From: JBNPEO01 sp050490315
Lineage (GTDB): Bacteria > Actinomycetota > Actinomycetes > Actinomycetales > Micrococcaceae
Direction: 5' to 3'
NCBI RefSeq assembly: GCF_050490315.1
Contig: NZ_JBNPEO010000001.1
Coordinates: 186,001 to 250,000, forward strand
Length of the DNA stretch: 64,000 nucleotides
This document shows, piece by piece, positions 39,901-48,323 of the stretch (the stretch's first letter is position 1; every line of letters begins with the position of its first letter). The translations under genes were made by a program, and so were the position numbers. The notes under the pieces are model-generated. The model made no database searches. It worked only from the letters and a program-made list of their open reading frames with translations, and had not been told where the DNA came from.

Positions 39901-40113
39901 ATGTCCCAAGAGGCCAACTTCTCTAACGCGCATTTTCTCACTGTCGCCGAGGTGGCGGAGGTTATGCGTGTGTCCAAAATGACCGTGTATCGCTTGGTCC
40001 ACTCCGGCGAAATGCCCGCTGTGCGCTTTGGGCGCTCATACCGGGTTCCGGAAGCCGCCGTCGAACAGTATTTAAAGACGGCAGTAGTGGACGGCCAATC
40101 AGCCACCGCCTAA
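39901..40113 (+). CDS. Small excisionase-type/MerR-like helix-turn-helix DNA-binding protein
   Basis: 70 residues from the ATG giving MSQEANFSNAHFLTVAEVAE; GGAAGGT precedes it, and the frame extends 30 codons upstream without support. LTVAEVAEVMRVSKMTVYRLV and FGRSYRVPEAAVEQYL form a complete HTH_17 winged helix. In actinobacteria this gene sits before the tiny bS22-like protein, as it does here. It is a chromosomal regulator, not evidence of a prophage. Confidence 0.9.
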   Translation: MSQEANFSNAHFLTVAEVAEVMRVSKMTVYRLVHSGEMPAVRFGRSYRVPEAAVEQYLKTAVVDGQSATA

Positions 40114-40295
40114 GCGGGAAACTGCGCACGGAGGGGCATCCGGTCAACGGAGTCCCCCAGAAGGCGGTACCCTGTTAAGGAACGTTTTACGTCATCGTAA
40201 GAATCTGTCAGTTGTTTCTGCCCTGTGCATCGTTGCGGTTTTACCGTTCGAGACACAACGGAAAGCTACTGGCATCTAGTGTGTGAGGAACTTTC

Positions 40296-40394
40296 GTGGG
40301 TTCAGTAATCAAGAAGCGTCGCAAGCGTATGGCCAAGAAGAAGCACCGCAAATTGCTTCGTAAGACCCGCCACCAGCGTCGCAACAAGAAGTAG
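40296..40394 (+). CDS. Small basic ribosomal-type protein, AURKAIP1/COX24 domain (bS22-like)
   Basis: 32 residues, about two thirds Lys/Arg (MGSVIKKRRKRMAKKKHRK and a further basic half), starting at GTG with GAGGAA 5 nt upstream. It matches the AURKAIP1/COX24 family and the bS22 protein seen in actinobacterial 70S ribosomes, which binds rRNA at an intersubunit bridge. It is easily missed because of its size. A strong bidirectional terminator follows. Confidence 0.9.
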   Translation: MGSVIKKRRKRMAKKKHRKLLRKTRHQRRNKK

Positions 40395-40413
40395 AAATAC
40401 TTCCCATAGCGTG

Positions 40414-40445
40414 AAAAAGCCCGCCACTGATGTGGCGGGCTTTTT
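40414..40445. terminator. Bidirectional rho-independent terminator
   Basis: Perfect 14-bp inverted repeat (AAAAAGCCCGCCAC / GTGGCGGGCTTTTT) with loop TGAT, with T-tracts on both strands. Serves the bS22-like gene on plus and the HAD-IB gene on minus. Confidence 0.95.
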
Positions 40446-40456
40446 ATTTAGTGTGC

Positions 40457-41269
40457 CTACTTGGCCCGGAACTTAGCGAAGCCTCGCCACAAACCGTAAA
40501 TCGCCCCGCCCACGGTTGCGGCTTTGAGTCCCACGGTGGCTGCACGGCGGCCCGAGCGGAAGTCATAAACCGGCCAGTTGTTGTCCTTTGCGTGGCGGCG
40601 CAGTTTGGCGTCAGGGTTGATCGCTACCGGGTGCCCCACCAAGGACAACAGCGGAATGTCATTGTGGGAATCGCTGTAGGCCCAGCACTTTTTGAGGTCT
40701 AAGCCTTCGCGTTCTGCCAAGTCACGGGCAGCCAATGCTTTGGCTGGACCGTGCAAAATGTCCCCTACAAGCCGGCCAGTGTAAGCGCCCTCGGAAACTT
40801 CACCCACGGTTCCTAAGGCACCGGTGAGGCCAAGCCGGTCAGAAATGACCGTGGCCACTTCTACGGGGGTGGCCGTGACCAACCACACCCTGCGTCCTAC
40901 GCGTAAGTGCTGTTCCGCGAGGGCTTTGGCGCCTGGCCAGATGCGAGAGGCGATCATCTCGTCGTAGACCTCGTTGCCAAGCGCCTCGATGTCCGTGACC
41001 AGAATTCCTGCAGCCAAAACCAGTGCGGAATCTCGAACAGCTTCAACGTCTTGAAGATTTTCCCCGCGAGTCACAAATTTGAACTGCTTCCACGCAAAAC
41101 CCGCGGCCTGGCGCAAGGTGAACGCTTTGCGTTCGTACATTTTTCGGGCCACATGAAAGAGGCTGGCGCCCTTCATGAGGGTGTTATCAACATCAAAAAA
41201 TGCGGCCTCGCTGAGGTGAGCAGCAGTGAGGTTCGTGCCCTCCGTGCTCTCGGTATTCTGCTGAGGCAT
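40457..41269 (-). CDS. HAD-IB family phosphatase (SerB-like)
   Basis: 270 residues. The HAD motifs are present: motif I FFDVDNTLMKGAS, motif II LVTATPVEVATVISD, and motif III/IV YSDSHNDIPLLSLVGHPVAI. This is the HAD-IB group found beside Rex and glutaredoxin-like genes in actinobacteria; the substrate is unknown, perhaps a phosphoserine-like or lysophospholipid phosphate. The C-terminal segment has a hydrophobic stretch (GLKAATVGGAIYGLWRG). Confidence 0.88.
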   Translation of the reverse strand: MPQQNTESTEGTNLTAAHLSEAAFFDVDNTLMKGASLFHVARKMYERKAFTLRQAAGFAWKQFKFVTRGENLQDVEAVRDSALVLAAGILVTDIEALGNEVYDEMIASRIWPGAKALAEQHLRVGRRVWLVTATPVEVATVISDRLGLTGALGTVGEVSEGAYTGRLVGDILHGPAKALAARDLAEREGLDLKKCWAYSDSHNDIPLLSLVGHPVAINPDAKLRRHAKDNNWPVYDFRSGRRAATVGLKAATVGGAIYGLWRGFAKFRAK

Positions 41270-41391
41270 ATTACGAGTCTAGTCATTCGCCGGGCTGATC
41301 GTGTAGGCGCAACCCGCCCGGAACTGCCGGTACTCGATGGACTGTCGCGGGCTGGTGCGTGCACGTTCCAAGATGTGAGTAACGTTGAACC

Positions 41392-41652
41392 ATGCACATT
41401 CCGGAGCTGGTGCTGGTCACCAAAAGTCAGTGTCACTTGTGCGATGCGGCACGGGAAACCGTTGCCAGCGTTGCTGCAGACGCGGGAATCGCGTGGGCTG
41501 AACAGTTAATTGACGACGACGACACACTGCGGGCGCGATTCGCCGAGGAAGTGCCGGTGGTCTTGGTAGACGGGGTGCAGCGCGACTTTTGGAAGATCGA
41601 CCCGGTGCGCCTGCGTAAAACGCTGGACAAGGCGATGTCTCAAGCCGACTAG
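41392..41652 (+). CDS. Glutaredoxin-like thioredoxin-fold protein (DUF836)
   Basis: 86 residues with a CxxC redox motif (SQCHLCDAARETV) and the cis-proline strand EEVPVVLVDG. It precedes rex by 23 nt and is likely cotranscribed, an arrangement frequent in actinobacteria. The physiological partner is unknown. Confidence 0.88.
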   Translation: MHIPELVLVTKSQCHLCDAARETVASVAADAGIAWAEQLIDDDDTLRARFAEEVPVVLVDGVQRDFWKIDPVRLRKTLDKAMSQAD

Positions 41653-41675
41653 AGTGTTTTTGACATGTCTAACCG

Positions 41676-42371
41676 ATGGAGCAACGCGTGACCTCGCTGG
41701 AATCAGTACCCGAGCCGGGCAAGGCCGAATCTTCCGCCCGCCACATTCCGGCTGCAGCCGTTGCGAGGCTCACCTTGTATTTACGGGCCCTCAATAGCCT
41801 CACCGGCGAGGGTGTTGAGCGCGTTTCCTCCGAGGCGCTCGCCGAAGCCTCCGGGGTCAGCTCCACCACACTCCGCAAGGACCTTTCCTATATTGGATCC
41901 TACGGAACGCGCGGTGTGGGCTATGAGGTTCAGTACCTGAATCGGCAGATCGCTTTGGCTTTGGGGCTCACTTTGGACTGGAAGGTCGCCATCGTTGGTG
42001 CAGGTAACCTGGGCCGTGCGCTGGCTAGGTATGGCGGTTTTGAATCGCGCGGCTTTGATGTAGTGGCAATTTTTGATGCTGACCAGATGCTGGTGGGTAA
42101 CGAGGTGGGTTGGCTACGTGTGAGTGATGTTGCTGATCTGGACGCAGTGATTCGTAAAACCGGTGCCAACATGGCGGTCCTCGCATTGCCTGCTGCCGTG
42201 GCGCAGGAGGTCTGCAATCGCGTGATCGATGCCGGGATTCGGAGCATTTTGAGCTTTGCTCCCGTGATGCTCCAAGTCCCTGAGGACGTCAACCTGCGCA
42301 AGGTGGACATGGCCACCGAGCTACAGATTTTGGCTTACCACGCACAAAGGACGCAGACCCCGGACGAGTAA
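41676..42371 (+). CDS. rex: Redox-sensing transcriptional repressor Rex
   Basis: NAD+/NADH-ratio sensor controlling respiratory genes. 231 residues: winged helix (VSSEALAEASGVSSTTLRKD, LSYIGSYGTRGVGYEV) and a Rossmann domain VAIVGAGNLGRALARYGG, with a C-terminal swap helix (LQILAYHAQRT). Start could also be the GTG four codons later. No Rex-type operator was noticed in the window. Confidence 0.94.
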   Translation: MEQRVTSLESVPEPGKAESSARHIPAAAVARLTLYLRALNSLTGEGVERVSSEALAEASGVSSTTLRKDLSYIGSYGTRGVGYEVQYLNRQIALALGLTLDWKVAIVGAGNLGRALARYGGFESRGFDVVAIFDADQMLVGNEVGWLRVSDVADLDAVIRKTGANMAVLALPAAVAQEVCNRVIDAGIRSILSFAPVMLQVPEDVNLRKVDMATELQILAYHAQRTQTPDE

Positions 42372-42424
42372 TTAACTCGCCGCAGGGGCTGCGCCCTTGG
42401 TGCGTAATGCGTTGCTCTGGCTTG

Positions 42425-42468
42425 TTGAGTTGTTGAGTTGTTGAGTTACTGGCTTGTTGAACTACTGG
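42425..42468 (+). repeat. Short tandem GTTGA-type repeat
   Basis: Consecutive TTGTTGAG / TTGAGTTGT units followed by GGCTTGTTGAACTACTGG, lying between the rex stop and the stop of the convergent membrane-protein gene. A simple-sequence tract with no other signal. Confidence 0.6.
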
Positions 42469-43337
42469 CCGTAGGGGTTGGAGAAGTTGGTGGTGTACGG
42501 CTGCTGCTTACGGAACCACGGTGCTGAGTCCTTCAACCAGATAAGTACAATCGCAGCGATACCCAAGACCATGGACAGTATGTAGATCAAGCCACTGCCG
42601 AGGTAGCTCAAGGAAAGCACTGCGAATACGGTGCCCAAGATACGCGCCCAGTTAGCGCCCTTGCGGACAAAAAAGGCCACCAGAACGTACAGGCCCAGAC
42701 CAATGATCCCAAAAACGATCATCATGGGAGCCACAGCGCTCAGCACGCTGTTGATGGTTTCCGGGTCACCCTGTGCACCCATTTGATTGGCCAATGCTTC
42801 CCGGCCAGCAGCGGTATTGGCACTTGCCCCGGCAACGATCGCGCCAATCAGTGAGAGCACTCCAGCAGCGATGATCAGCCAGAATGCCAGATTCACTTTC
42901 TGCGGCACGGGGCCCTTGGTGCCAGTTGCGGCTCCGGACGTTGCTGCGCTAGGCCAAGCGGCCTGCTGACCCGGCTGGCCATACTGCTGTGGGGCACCGT
43001 ACTGGTTCTGCTGCCCGGCACCGTACTGAGGAGCCGACGGCGTTCCGTACTGTGGAGCGCCATGCTGGCTCTGTTGCGGTGCGCTGTATTGCGGCGCTGA
43101 GGGTGCGCCGTGCTGCGGCTGCTGGCTCTGCTGCCCAAACTGGGGCTGTTGAGGTGCACCGTATTGCGGCTGGCCCGGCTGACTCTGCTGGCCATACTGA
43201 GGCTGGCCCTGCTGGGGTGCGCCATACTGGGGCTGCTGCGGCTGGCCCTGCTGAGGGGTGCGTTCGCCAAACCTCGGCTGTTCTTCACCGGACGATGGCT
43301 GTTCCGGGTTGACCGGAGGGACGGGAGGGTTACTCAT
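42462..43337 (-). CDS. Gln/Pro/Tyr/Gly-rich membrane protein
   Basis: 291 residues. Residues 20-140 are a low-complexity tract of QYGAPQQ-type repeats, followed by four hydrophobic helices (LAFWLIIAAGVLSLIGAIV, MMIVFGIIGLGLYVLVAFF, ARILGTVFAVLSLSYLG, LIYILSMVLGIAAIVLIWL) and a short tail with FRKQQPYTTNF. This layout recalls actinobacterial proteins with disordered cytoplasmic N-termini and a small membrane domain of unknown function. Confidence 0.82.
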   Translation of the reverse strand: MSNPPVPPVNPEQPSSGEEQPRFGERTPQQGQPQQPQYGAPQQGQPQYGQQSQPGQPQYGAPQQPQFGQQSQQPQHGAPSAPQYSAPQQSQHGAPQYGTPSAPQYGAGQQNQYGAPQQYGQPGQQAAWPSAATSGAATGTKGPVPQKVNLAFWLIIAAGVLSLIGAIVAGASANTAAGREALANQMGAQGDPETINSVLSAVAPMMIVFGIIGLGLYVLVAFFVRKGANWARILGTVFAVLSLSYLGSGLIYILSMVLGIAAIVLIWLKDSAPWFRKQQPYTTNFSNPYGQ

Positions 43338-43687
43338 TGCGCTTCCTTAGGTGTAGGCGTCAGTGACGTGCCGCCCGCAACCGGAGGCCCCGGTGGCCGG
43401 CATTCATTCCACCGTACCGTGAGTGAGGCTTATGGCAAGGAAATTTGTGCCGAAATCTATGGGTAGTTCAGCCCTCAATGTTGCCTAGTGTGACGTCGGG
43501 GTCCTTTGTGGGAGCCATGTAACCCTCGACTGCGCCACCAGCTAGAGAGTAAACAGGAAACAAAACAGGGAGCAATTAACAAAAAAGTGGGGCGCATCCC
43601 GGCCCTTAGACCAAGACGCGCCCCACTTTTGAGCGGGAGTAATTCAGCGGCAGTAACTACCGCGTACTGCGTTATGACGCAGAGTTA
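43338..43687. other. 350-bp intergenic region
   Basis: Contains the upstream region of the Gln-rich membrane protein (AAGGAAGC before its ATG) and, at 43583-43630, the yceI terminator. I see no further gene or conserved structure. Confidence 0.6.
43581..43630 (-). terminator. Rho-independent terminator after yceI
   Basis: AAAAGTGGGGCGC (43583-43595) pairs perfectly with GCGCCCCACTTTT (43618-43630); on the minus strand the stem is followed by TTTTTTG. It lies 58 nt beyond the yceI stop. Confidence 0.88.
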
Positions 43688-44254
43688 TTACTCTGCAGCG
43701 GCTGCTTCAGCTGCTGGAGCGATGAAGGAGAGCTCGAGGGTGATGGTCACCTTGTCGCTGACCAAAACGCCACCGGTCTCGAGAGCTGCGTTCCAGGTCA
43801 GGCCGAAGTCTTTACGGGAGATAACGGTCTTGCCGGAGAAGCCAGCGCGGGTGTTGCCGAACGGGTCAACAGCGGTTCCTGCGAACTCAACGTCGAAGGT
43901 TACCGGCTGGGTGATGCCCTTGATGGTGAGGTCGCCGGTGAGCTTGTAGTCTTCGCCGTCACCGGAGATTTCGGTGGAAACGAAGGTCAATTCCGGGAAC
44001 ACCTCGACGTCGAAGAAGTCAGCGCTCTTAACGTGGCCGTCGCGGTTAGCGTCGCCCGAATCGAAGCTAGCTGACTTGATGACTGCATTGACGGTGGTGT
44101 CTGCAACGGTGGAACCAACCGTGGCGGTTGCTTCTACTTCGTTGAACTTGCCGCGAACCTTGGAAATGCCTGCGTGGCGGACAACAAAGCCAACTTCGCT
44201 GTGGGATCCGTCAAGAGTCCAGGTGCCGGCGGTGATGTTTGCGGGGATGGTCAT
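43688..44254 (-). CDS. YceI-family lipid-binding protein
   Basis: 188 residues from the ATG giving MTIPANITAGTWTLDGSHS (AGGAG 7 nt upstream), the usual actinobacterial YceI start without a signal peptide. The lipocalin-like barrel shows SEVGFVVRHAGISKVRG, GDANRDGHVKSADFFDVE and FEAG-type strands such as LTGDLTIKGITQPVTF. Family members bind polyisoprenoid chains. Upstream is a promoter with a near-perfect operator, so expression is probably repressed by a dimeric regulator. Confidence 0.92.
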   Translation of the reverse strand: MTIPANITAGTWTLDGSHSEVGFVVRHAGISKVRGKFNEVEATATVGSTVADTTVNAVIKSASFDSGDANRDGHVKSADFFDVEVFPELTFVSTEISGDGEDYKLTGDLTIKGITQPVTFDVEFAGTAVDPFGNTRAGFSGKTVISRKDFGLTWNAALETGGVLVSDKVTITLELSFIAPAAEAAAAE

Positions 44255-44384
44255 GGTATTTCTCCTGTGTGTTGAAAGGGAAGTCTGATCATTAGCTTGC
44301 TGCTTCAACCCGGAGGGCTGCCGTTCTGAAATGTACCAGAGGAAGATCCGAGTTTGATTGAAGCCTCAACTAACTGCTGTACCC

Positions 44385-44409
44385 AGTATAAACATGCATT
44401 TGCATGTTT
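44385..44409 (-). promoter_or_regulatory. Operator palindrome abutting the yceI -10 element
   Basis: AAACATGCA-TT-TGCATGTTT (44390-44409) is a perfect 9-bp inverted repeat. On the minus strand it is directly followed by TATACT (44390-44385), a good -10 hexamer, so a bound repressor would block the promoter. The form resembles MarR or TetR operators. Confidence 0.6.
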
Positions 44410-44434
44410 CATTCCCGAGTTACGAAACTTTTTT

Positions 44435-44469
44435 AAAATTTCTCAACTTCTACTGTTCGTAGAAATTTT
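44435..44469. repeat. Inverted repeat AAAATTTCT / AGAAATTTT
   Basis: Perfect 9-bp arms separated by 17 nt, 48 nt upstream of the histidine phosphatase start. It could be an operator or an AT-rich promoter feature. Confidence 0.4.
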
Positions 44470-44516
44470 GCTGCCCGATTCGTCGGATACCCTCCACCTT
44501 TGAGAAACTGGTACAC

Positions 44517-45179
44517 ATGCCCCAAGCAATAGTCCATCTGCTGCGCCATGGCGAGGTTTTTAACCCCACCGGTGTGCTGTACGGTCGCCTTCCTGAATTC
44601 CACCTCTCCGCACTGGGTCAAGAGATGGCGCAGACGCTTGCGAGCCACTTTTTGGCGCAACGCGAGGCCGGGGCCAACATTGTTTACCTTGGCGCTTCAC
44701 CGCTGACCCGGGCCCAAGAAACCGCGCAGCCCACCGCGGAAGCGCTCAACCTTCCCATCAACACTGAACCGCGCATCATCGAAGCGGAGAACTCCTTCGA
44801 AGGACTTAAAGTCTCCAAAAAGGAACTGATGCATCCGCGGCACTGGGCAAAGTTCCGCAACCCGTTGCGACCGTCTTGGGGCGAACCGTACCAAGCGCAA
44901 GCGGACCGCGTGCTGGCAGCGGTAGGTGATGCACGACGTCGGGCATTGGAGTTGGGTGGCGAAGGTGCCGAAGCGATTCTGGTCAGCCATCAATTACCGA
45001 TCTGGGCCACTCGCCTCAGCGCCGAGGGAAAACGTTTGTGGCACGATCCGCGCAATCGCGAATGCACACTGACTTCGCTGACGTCATTAGTTTTTGAGGA
45101 CGATCAGATTGTTGACGTCCGCTATTCCGAGCCGGCAGCCGCACTTTTGCCTGGCGCCTCAAGTACCCCGGGAGCCTAG
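44517..45179 (+). CDS. Histidine phosphatase family protein (phosphoglycerate mutase-like)
   Basis: 220 residues with the catalytic RHG motif at the N-terminus (VHLLRHGEVFNPTGVLYGR), a second conserved block GASPLTRAQETAQPTAEAL, and the second histidine in ILVSHQLPIWATRLS. Always found directly before the cytochrome c maturation genes in Micrococcaceae-like genomes, and here 2 nt before the TlpA-like gene. Substrate unknown. Confidence 0.9.
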   Translation: MPQAIVHLLRHGEVFNPTGVLYGRLPEFHLSALGQEMAQTLASHFLAQREAGANIVYLGASPLTRAQETAQPTAEALNLPINTEPRIIEAENSFEGLKVSKKELMHPRHWAKFRNPLRPSWGEPYQAQADRVLAAVGDARRRALELGGEGAEAILVSHQLPIWATRLSAEGKRLWHDPRNRECTLTSLTSLVFEDDQIVDVRYSEPAAALLPGASSTPGA

Positions 45180-45181
45180 GG

Positions 45182-45817
45182 ATGGACCAGAATATCGCTC
45201 AATCAGCACGAAGCCTCAGCCGCCGCAAACTGTTTTCAATGGCAGGCGTGGCCGCAACCGGGATGGTGGGCGCCGTGGCGCTCTCCGCCTGCAGCTCTGA
45301 TGACTCTCTCGCGCAGCAAGCACGCGCCGGTGACAATAAAAACTACATTGCAGGGGATGGTTCAGTCTCCGAGTACAACAAAAACGACCGCAAAGCAGCC
45401 GTTGACTTCACCGGAGTCCTTTTTGACGGCACCAAGGTCCCGTCAAAGGATCTCTTGGGCAAAGTTGTGGTGATGAACTTCTGGTACGCAGCTTGCGCAC
45501 CATGCCGGGTTGAAGCACCGTCATTGCGGACGCTGCACCAAGAATTCAAGCCCAAGGGTGTTGAGTTCTACGGCGTAAACCTCAGCGATGAACGCGCCAC
45601 TGCCGAGGCATTTGAGAAGACGTTTAAGCTGGACTACCCAACTTTTAGCGTCAAAATGGACAGCGGTATGCTGCTGGCTCTGGCCAAGGAAGTTCCGCCC
45701 AAGGCTGTACCCACCACGCTGGTTTTCGACAAACAAGGCAAAGTTGCAGCACGCATTTTGGGCCGGCTTGAAGAAGGCACCTTGCGTTCGCTGATCTCCA
45801 GTGCAGTGGCCGAGTAA
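45182..45817 (+). CDS. TlpA/ResA-like thiol-disulfide oxidoreductase (lipoprotein)
   Basis: Keeps apocytochrome c haem-binding cysteines reduced outside the membrane. 211 residues with a twin-arginine-like signal (SLSRRKLFSMAG), lipobox ALSAC, and a thioredoxin fold with active site NFWYAACAPCRVEAPSL (CAPC) and KAVPTTLVFDKQG. First of four consecutive cytochrome c maturation genes. Confidence 0.93.
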   Translation: MDQNIAQSARSLSRRKLFSMAGVAATGMVGAVALSACSSDDSLAQQARAGDNKNYIAGDGSVSEYNKNDRKAAVDFTGVLFDGTKVPSKDLLGKVVVMNFWYAACAPCRVEAPSLRTLHQEFKPKGVEFYGVNLSDERATAEAFEKTFKLDYPTFSVKMDSGMLLALAKEVPPKAVPTTLVFDKQGKVAARILGRLEEGTLRSLISSAVAE

Positions 45818-45825
45818 GTTCCTCA

Positions 45826-46584
45826 GTGACTAACAACCCCTTTGCCGAAACGATCCTTAACGGCTCACTCCTTCTGGCTATCCCGGTGGCACTGCTGGCC
45901 GGGTTGGTTTCCTTCCTATCCCCGTGTGTTTTGCCGTTGGTGCCCGGATATTTGGGCTACGTTACGGGCCTCAGCGGAGTGGACCTGGAACAGCGCAAAC
46001 GCGGCCGGATGTTCGCCGGTATTGGTTTGTTTGTGCTGGGCTTCTCTGTGATTTTTGTCCTCCTAGGTGGAGCCTTTGGCCAGCTAGGTGTGCTGATTTC
46101 CGGCGGAAAATTTGATTGGGTCACCCAAATACTGGGCCTAGTGGTGGTGCTGATGGGTGTCATTTTTATGGGCGGCTTCAGCTGGTTCCAACAGGACGCC
46201 AAGATTCACCGCAAACCCCCGGCAGGCCTCTGGGGTGCCCCCATTCTTGGGATGACCTTCGGCCTGGGCTGGGCTCCCTGTATTGGGCCAACCTATTCCG
46301 CCGTCCAGCTCTTGAGCCTCTCCGGGGGATCTTCCGCGGCTAAGGGCGCATTCCTAGCTTTTGTCTATAGCCTTGGCCTGGGCATTCCCTTTTTGGTGAT
46401 CGCCCTGATGGTTCGCCGTGGCATGGGAGTCATGAACTTCTTCCGGCGCCATCGCTTGGCCATCCAACGAATTGGCGGTGTGGTGCTGATTTTGCTCGGC
46501 ATCTTGATGGTCACCGGTGTGTGGGGACACTGGACCGCAGAATTACAGTCTTGGTTCCAAAACGAAGTGAAGTTACCCATCTGA
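45826..46584 (+). CDS. ccdA: CcdA-like cytochrome c biogenesis membrane protein
   Basis: Transfers reducing equivalents from cytosolic thioredoxin across the membrane to the TlpA-like partner. 252 residues, six helices, with the two redox cysteines in SFLSPCVLPLVPGYLGY and LGWAPCIGPTYSAV. GTG start 8 nt after the previous stop; the next ATG overlaps its stop. Confidence 0.94.
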   Translation: MTNNPFAETILNGSLLLAIPVALLAGLVSFLSPCVLPLVPGYLGYVTGLSGVDLEQRKRGRMFAGIGLFVLGFSVIFVLLGGAFGQLGVLISGGKFDWVTQILGLVVVLMGVIFMGGFSWFQQDAKIHRKPPAGLWGAPILGMTFGLGWAPCIGPTYSAVQLLSLSGGSSAAKGAFLAFVYSLGLGIPFLVIALMVRRGMGVMNFFRRHRLAIQRIGGVVLILLGILMVTGVWGHWTAELQSWFQNEVKLPI

Positions 46585-48323
46585 TGAGCGAGCCAGTGAA
46601 GAACAGTAAAAAGGACCCCCAGCCGGAAGCAACAACGCCGGTCAAAACCGTTGCAGATGCGCGCCGCACCGCAGCCCAACCGGCACTGGGCGCTTTGGGC
46701 ATGCTCCGCTGGGCGTGGACCCAGCTGACCAGCATGCGTACCGCTTTGTTTTTGTTGCTGCTACTCGCTGTTGCCGCAGTTCCGGGTTCCTTGTTTCCCC
46801 AGCGCCCGGCCAATCCTTCAGTGGTCACCCAGTACCTGAAAACTCACAAGGACTACGGGCCGCTGCTGGATAAATTGCAGCTCTTTGATGTGTACTCCTC
46901 GGCGTGGTTCTCCGCCATCTACATTCTGCTGTTTGTCTCCTTGATTGGCTGCGTTGTTCCACGCGCCAAAGCCCACTACAAGGCCATGCGCTCCCAACCG
47001 CCGCGTACCCCAAAACGTCTTTCACGGCTGCCTGAATACGGCACTATGGTGATCCCTGCAGCACAGGGTGTATCTGCGTCGGACGCTATTGCTGATGCGG
47101 GGCGGCTGCTCAAAAAGCGCGGCTACCGCGTTGACATCCGCGATGCCGATGGTGAACGCCCCTCCATTGGTGCTGAACGCGGCATGATTCGCGAAGTGGG
47201 AAACCTGGTTTTTCACACTTCGCTGATTGGTGTTTTGGTCTCCGTGGCCATCGGTGGGCTTTTTGGCTACAGCGGTCAGCGGACCTTGGTGGAGGGTGAC
47301 ACCTTCGTTAACACCCTAGTTGGGTACGACCAGTTCAGCCCCGGCACCAACTTCCAATCCTCACAGCTTTCGCCTTACTCAGTGACTCTGGACAAGTTTG
47401 AGGTCCGTTTTGACCGCGAATCAGTCAAACAATTTGGTCAGCCGCTGGACTTCAAGGCCACTCTCACCACCAAGGACAGCCCCACTGCGGAGCCAAAAGA
47501 GCAGATCTTGAAGGTCAACGATCCGGTATCCCTGGGTGGAACCAACGTTTACCTGGTGGGTAATGGCTACGCCCCGGTCATCACCGTGCGGGACGGTACC
47601 GGAAAAATCGCATTCCAAGGTCCCGTACAGACCATCCCCACGGACAGTGTGTTCACCTCAACTGTGGTCATCAAGGTCCCGGACGCTTCCCCGTCTCAAC
47701 TGGGATTTGTTGGGTTCTTCTTGCCAACAGTGGACAAAAGCGCTGATGGTGTTTCCTTTAGCGCTGATCCTGATCCGCTCAAACCGCAATTGAGCCTGAA
47801 CTCTTACTACGGGGACTTGGGGCTTGACTCTGGTTCCCCGCAAAACGTCTACAACTTGGACGTCAAGAACCTCAAGCAACTTAACGGTCGCGATCTTCCC
47901 GCCGGCGGTATTGTGCTGGATCCGGGGAAGACCTACAAACTTCCCGAGGGCAAGGGCAGCATCAGTTTTGATGGCCTCAAGCGGTACATCGCCTTGGATA
48001 TTCACAACAACCCGGGCCAGGTCCCGGCGCTCATTTTTGCGCTGATCGCCATCGCCGGGCTTGTCACCTCGCTCTACGTGGGGCGCCGTCGCGCATGGGT
48101 TCGCACCGGAACTGCTGCTGACGGACGCACCATGGTGGAGTACGGCCTTTTGGCCCGCGGCGAGGACCACAACCTGGCGAAAGAAGCCTCGGCGGTACGT
48201 CAAATGCTGGTACAGGAATGGGCTCTGGATTCTTCCCAGCCTGCTCCCACCAAAGAGGAGGATAATGTCCGCTTGGACGTAGTCTCCCCAGCTACAACAC
48301 CTGAAGCAAAGAAGGACAGCTAA
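46584..48323 (+). CDS. resB: Cytochrome c biogenesis protein ResB/Ccs1
   Basis: Part of the system II haem-lyase complex. 579 residues, starting at the ATG that overlaps the ccdA stop; the frame is open 21 codons earlier inside ccdA. Three N-terminal helices (MRTALFLLLLLAVAAVPGSL, FSAIYILLFVSLIGCVV, LVFHTSLIGVLVSVAIGGLF), a large extracytoplasmic domain, and a final helix (VPALIFALIAIAGLVTSLYV). The membrane-flanking histidine expected for haem passage is in VGNLVFHTS. Confidence 0.94.
   Translation: MSEPVKNSKKDPQPEATTPVKTVADARRTAAQPALGALGMLRWAWTQLTSMRTALFLLLLLAVAAVPGSLFPQRPANPSVVTQYLKTHKDYGPLLDKLQLFDVYSSAWFSAIYILLFVSLIGCVVPRAKAHYKAMRSQPPRTPKRLSRLPEYGTMVIPAAQGVSASDAIADAGRLLKKRGYRVDIRDADGERPSIGAERGMIREVGNLVFHTSLIGVLVSVAIGGLFGYSGQRTLVEGDTFVNTLVGYDQFSPGTNFQSSQLSPYSVTLDKFEVRFDRESVKQFGQPLDFKATLTTKDSPTAEPKEQILKVNDPVSLGGTNVYLVGNGYAPVITVRDGTGKIAFQGPVQTIPTDSVFTSTVVIKVPDASPSQLGFVGFFLPTVDKSADGVSFSADPDPLKPQLSLNSYYGDLGLDSGSPQNVYNLDVKNLKQLNGRDLPAGGIVLDPGKTYKLPEGKGSISFDGLKRYIALDIHNNPGQVPALIFALIAIAGLVTSLYVGRRRAWVRTGTAADGRTMVEYGLLARGEDHNLAKEASAVRQMLVQEWALDSSQPAPTKEEDNVRLDVVSPATTPEAKKDS

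Noticed and set aside
39901..40113. Excisionase-like HTH protein as a sign of an integrated element
   Set aside because: No integrase, attachment site or phage gene is nearby, and this gene is a conserved neighbour of the bS22-like gene in actinobacteria.
41676..42371. Rex autoregulatory operator upstream of rex
   Set aside because: No TTGTGA-N6-TCACAA-like sequence is found upstream of rex or before the cytochrome c maturation operon.
42421..42470. GTTGA tandem repeats as a CRISPR-like or regulatory array
   Set aside because: Units are only 8-9 bp with no spacers; this is a simple-sequence tract between convergent genes.
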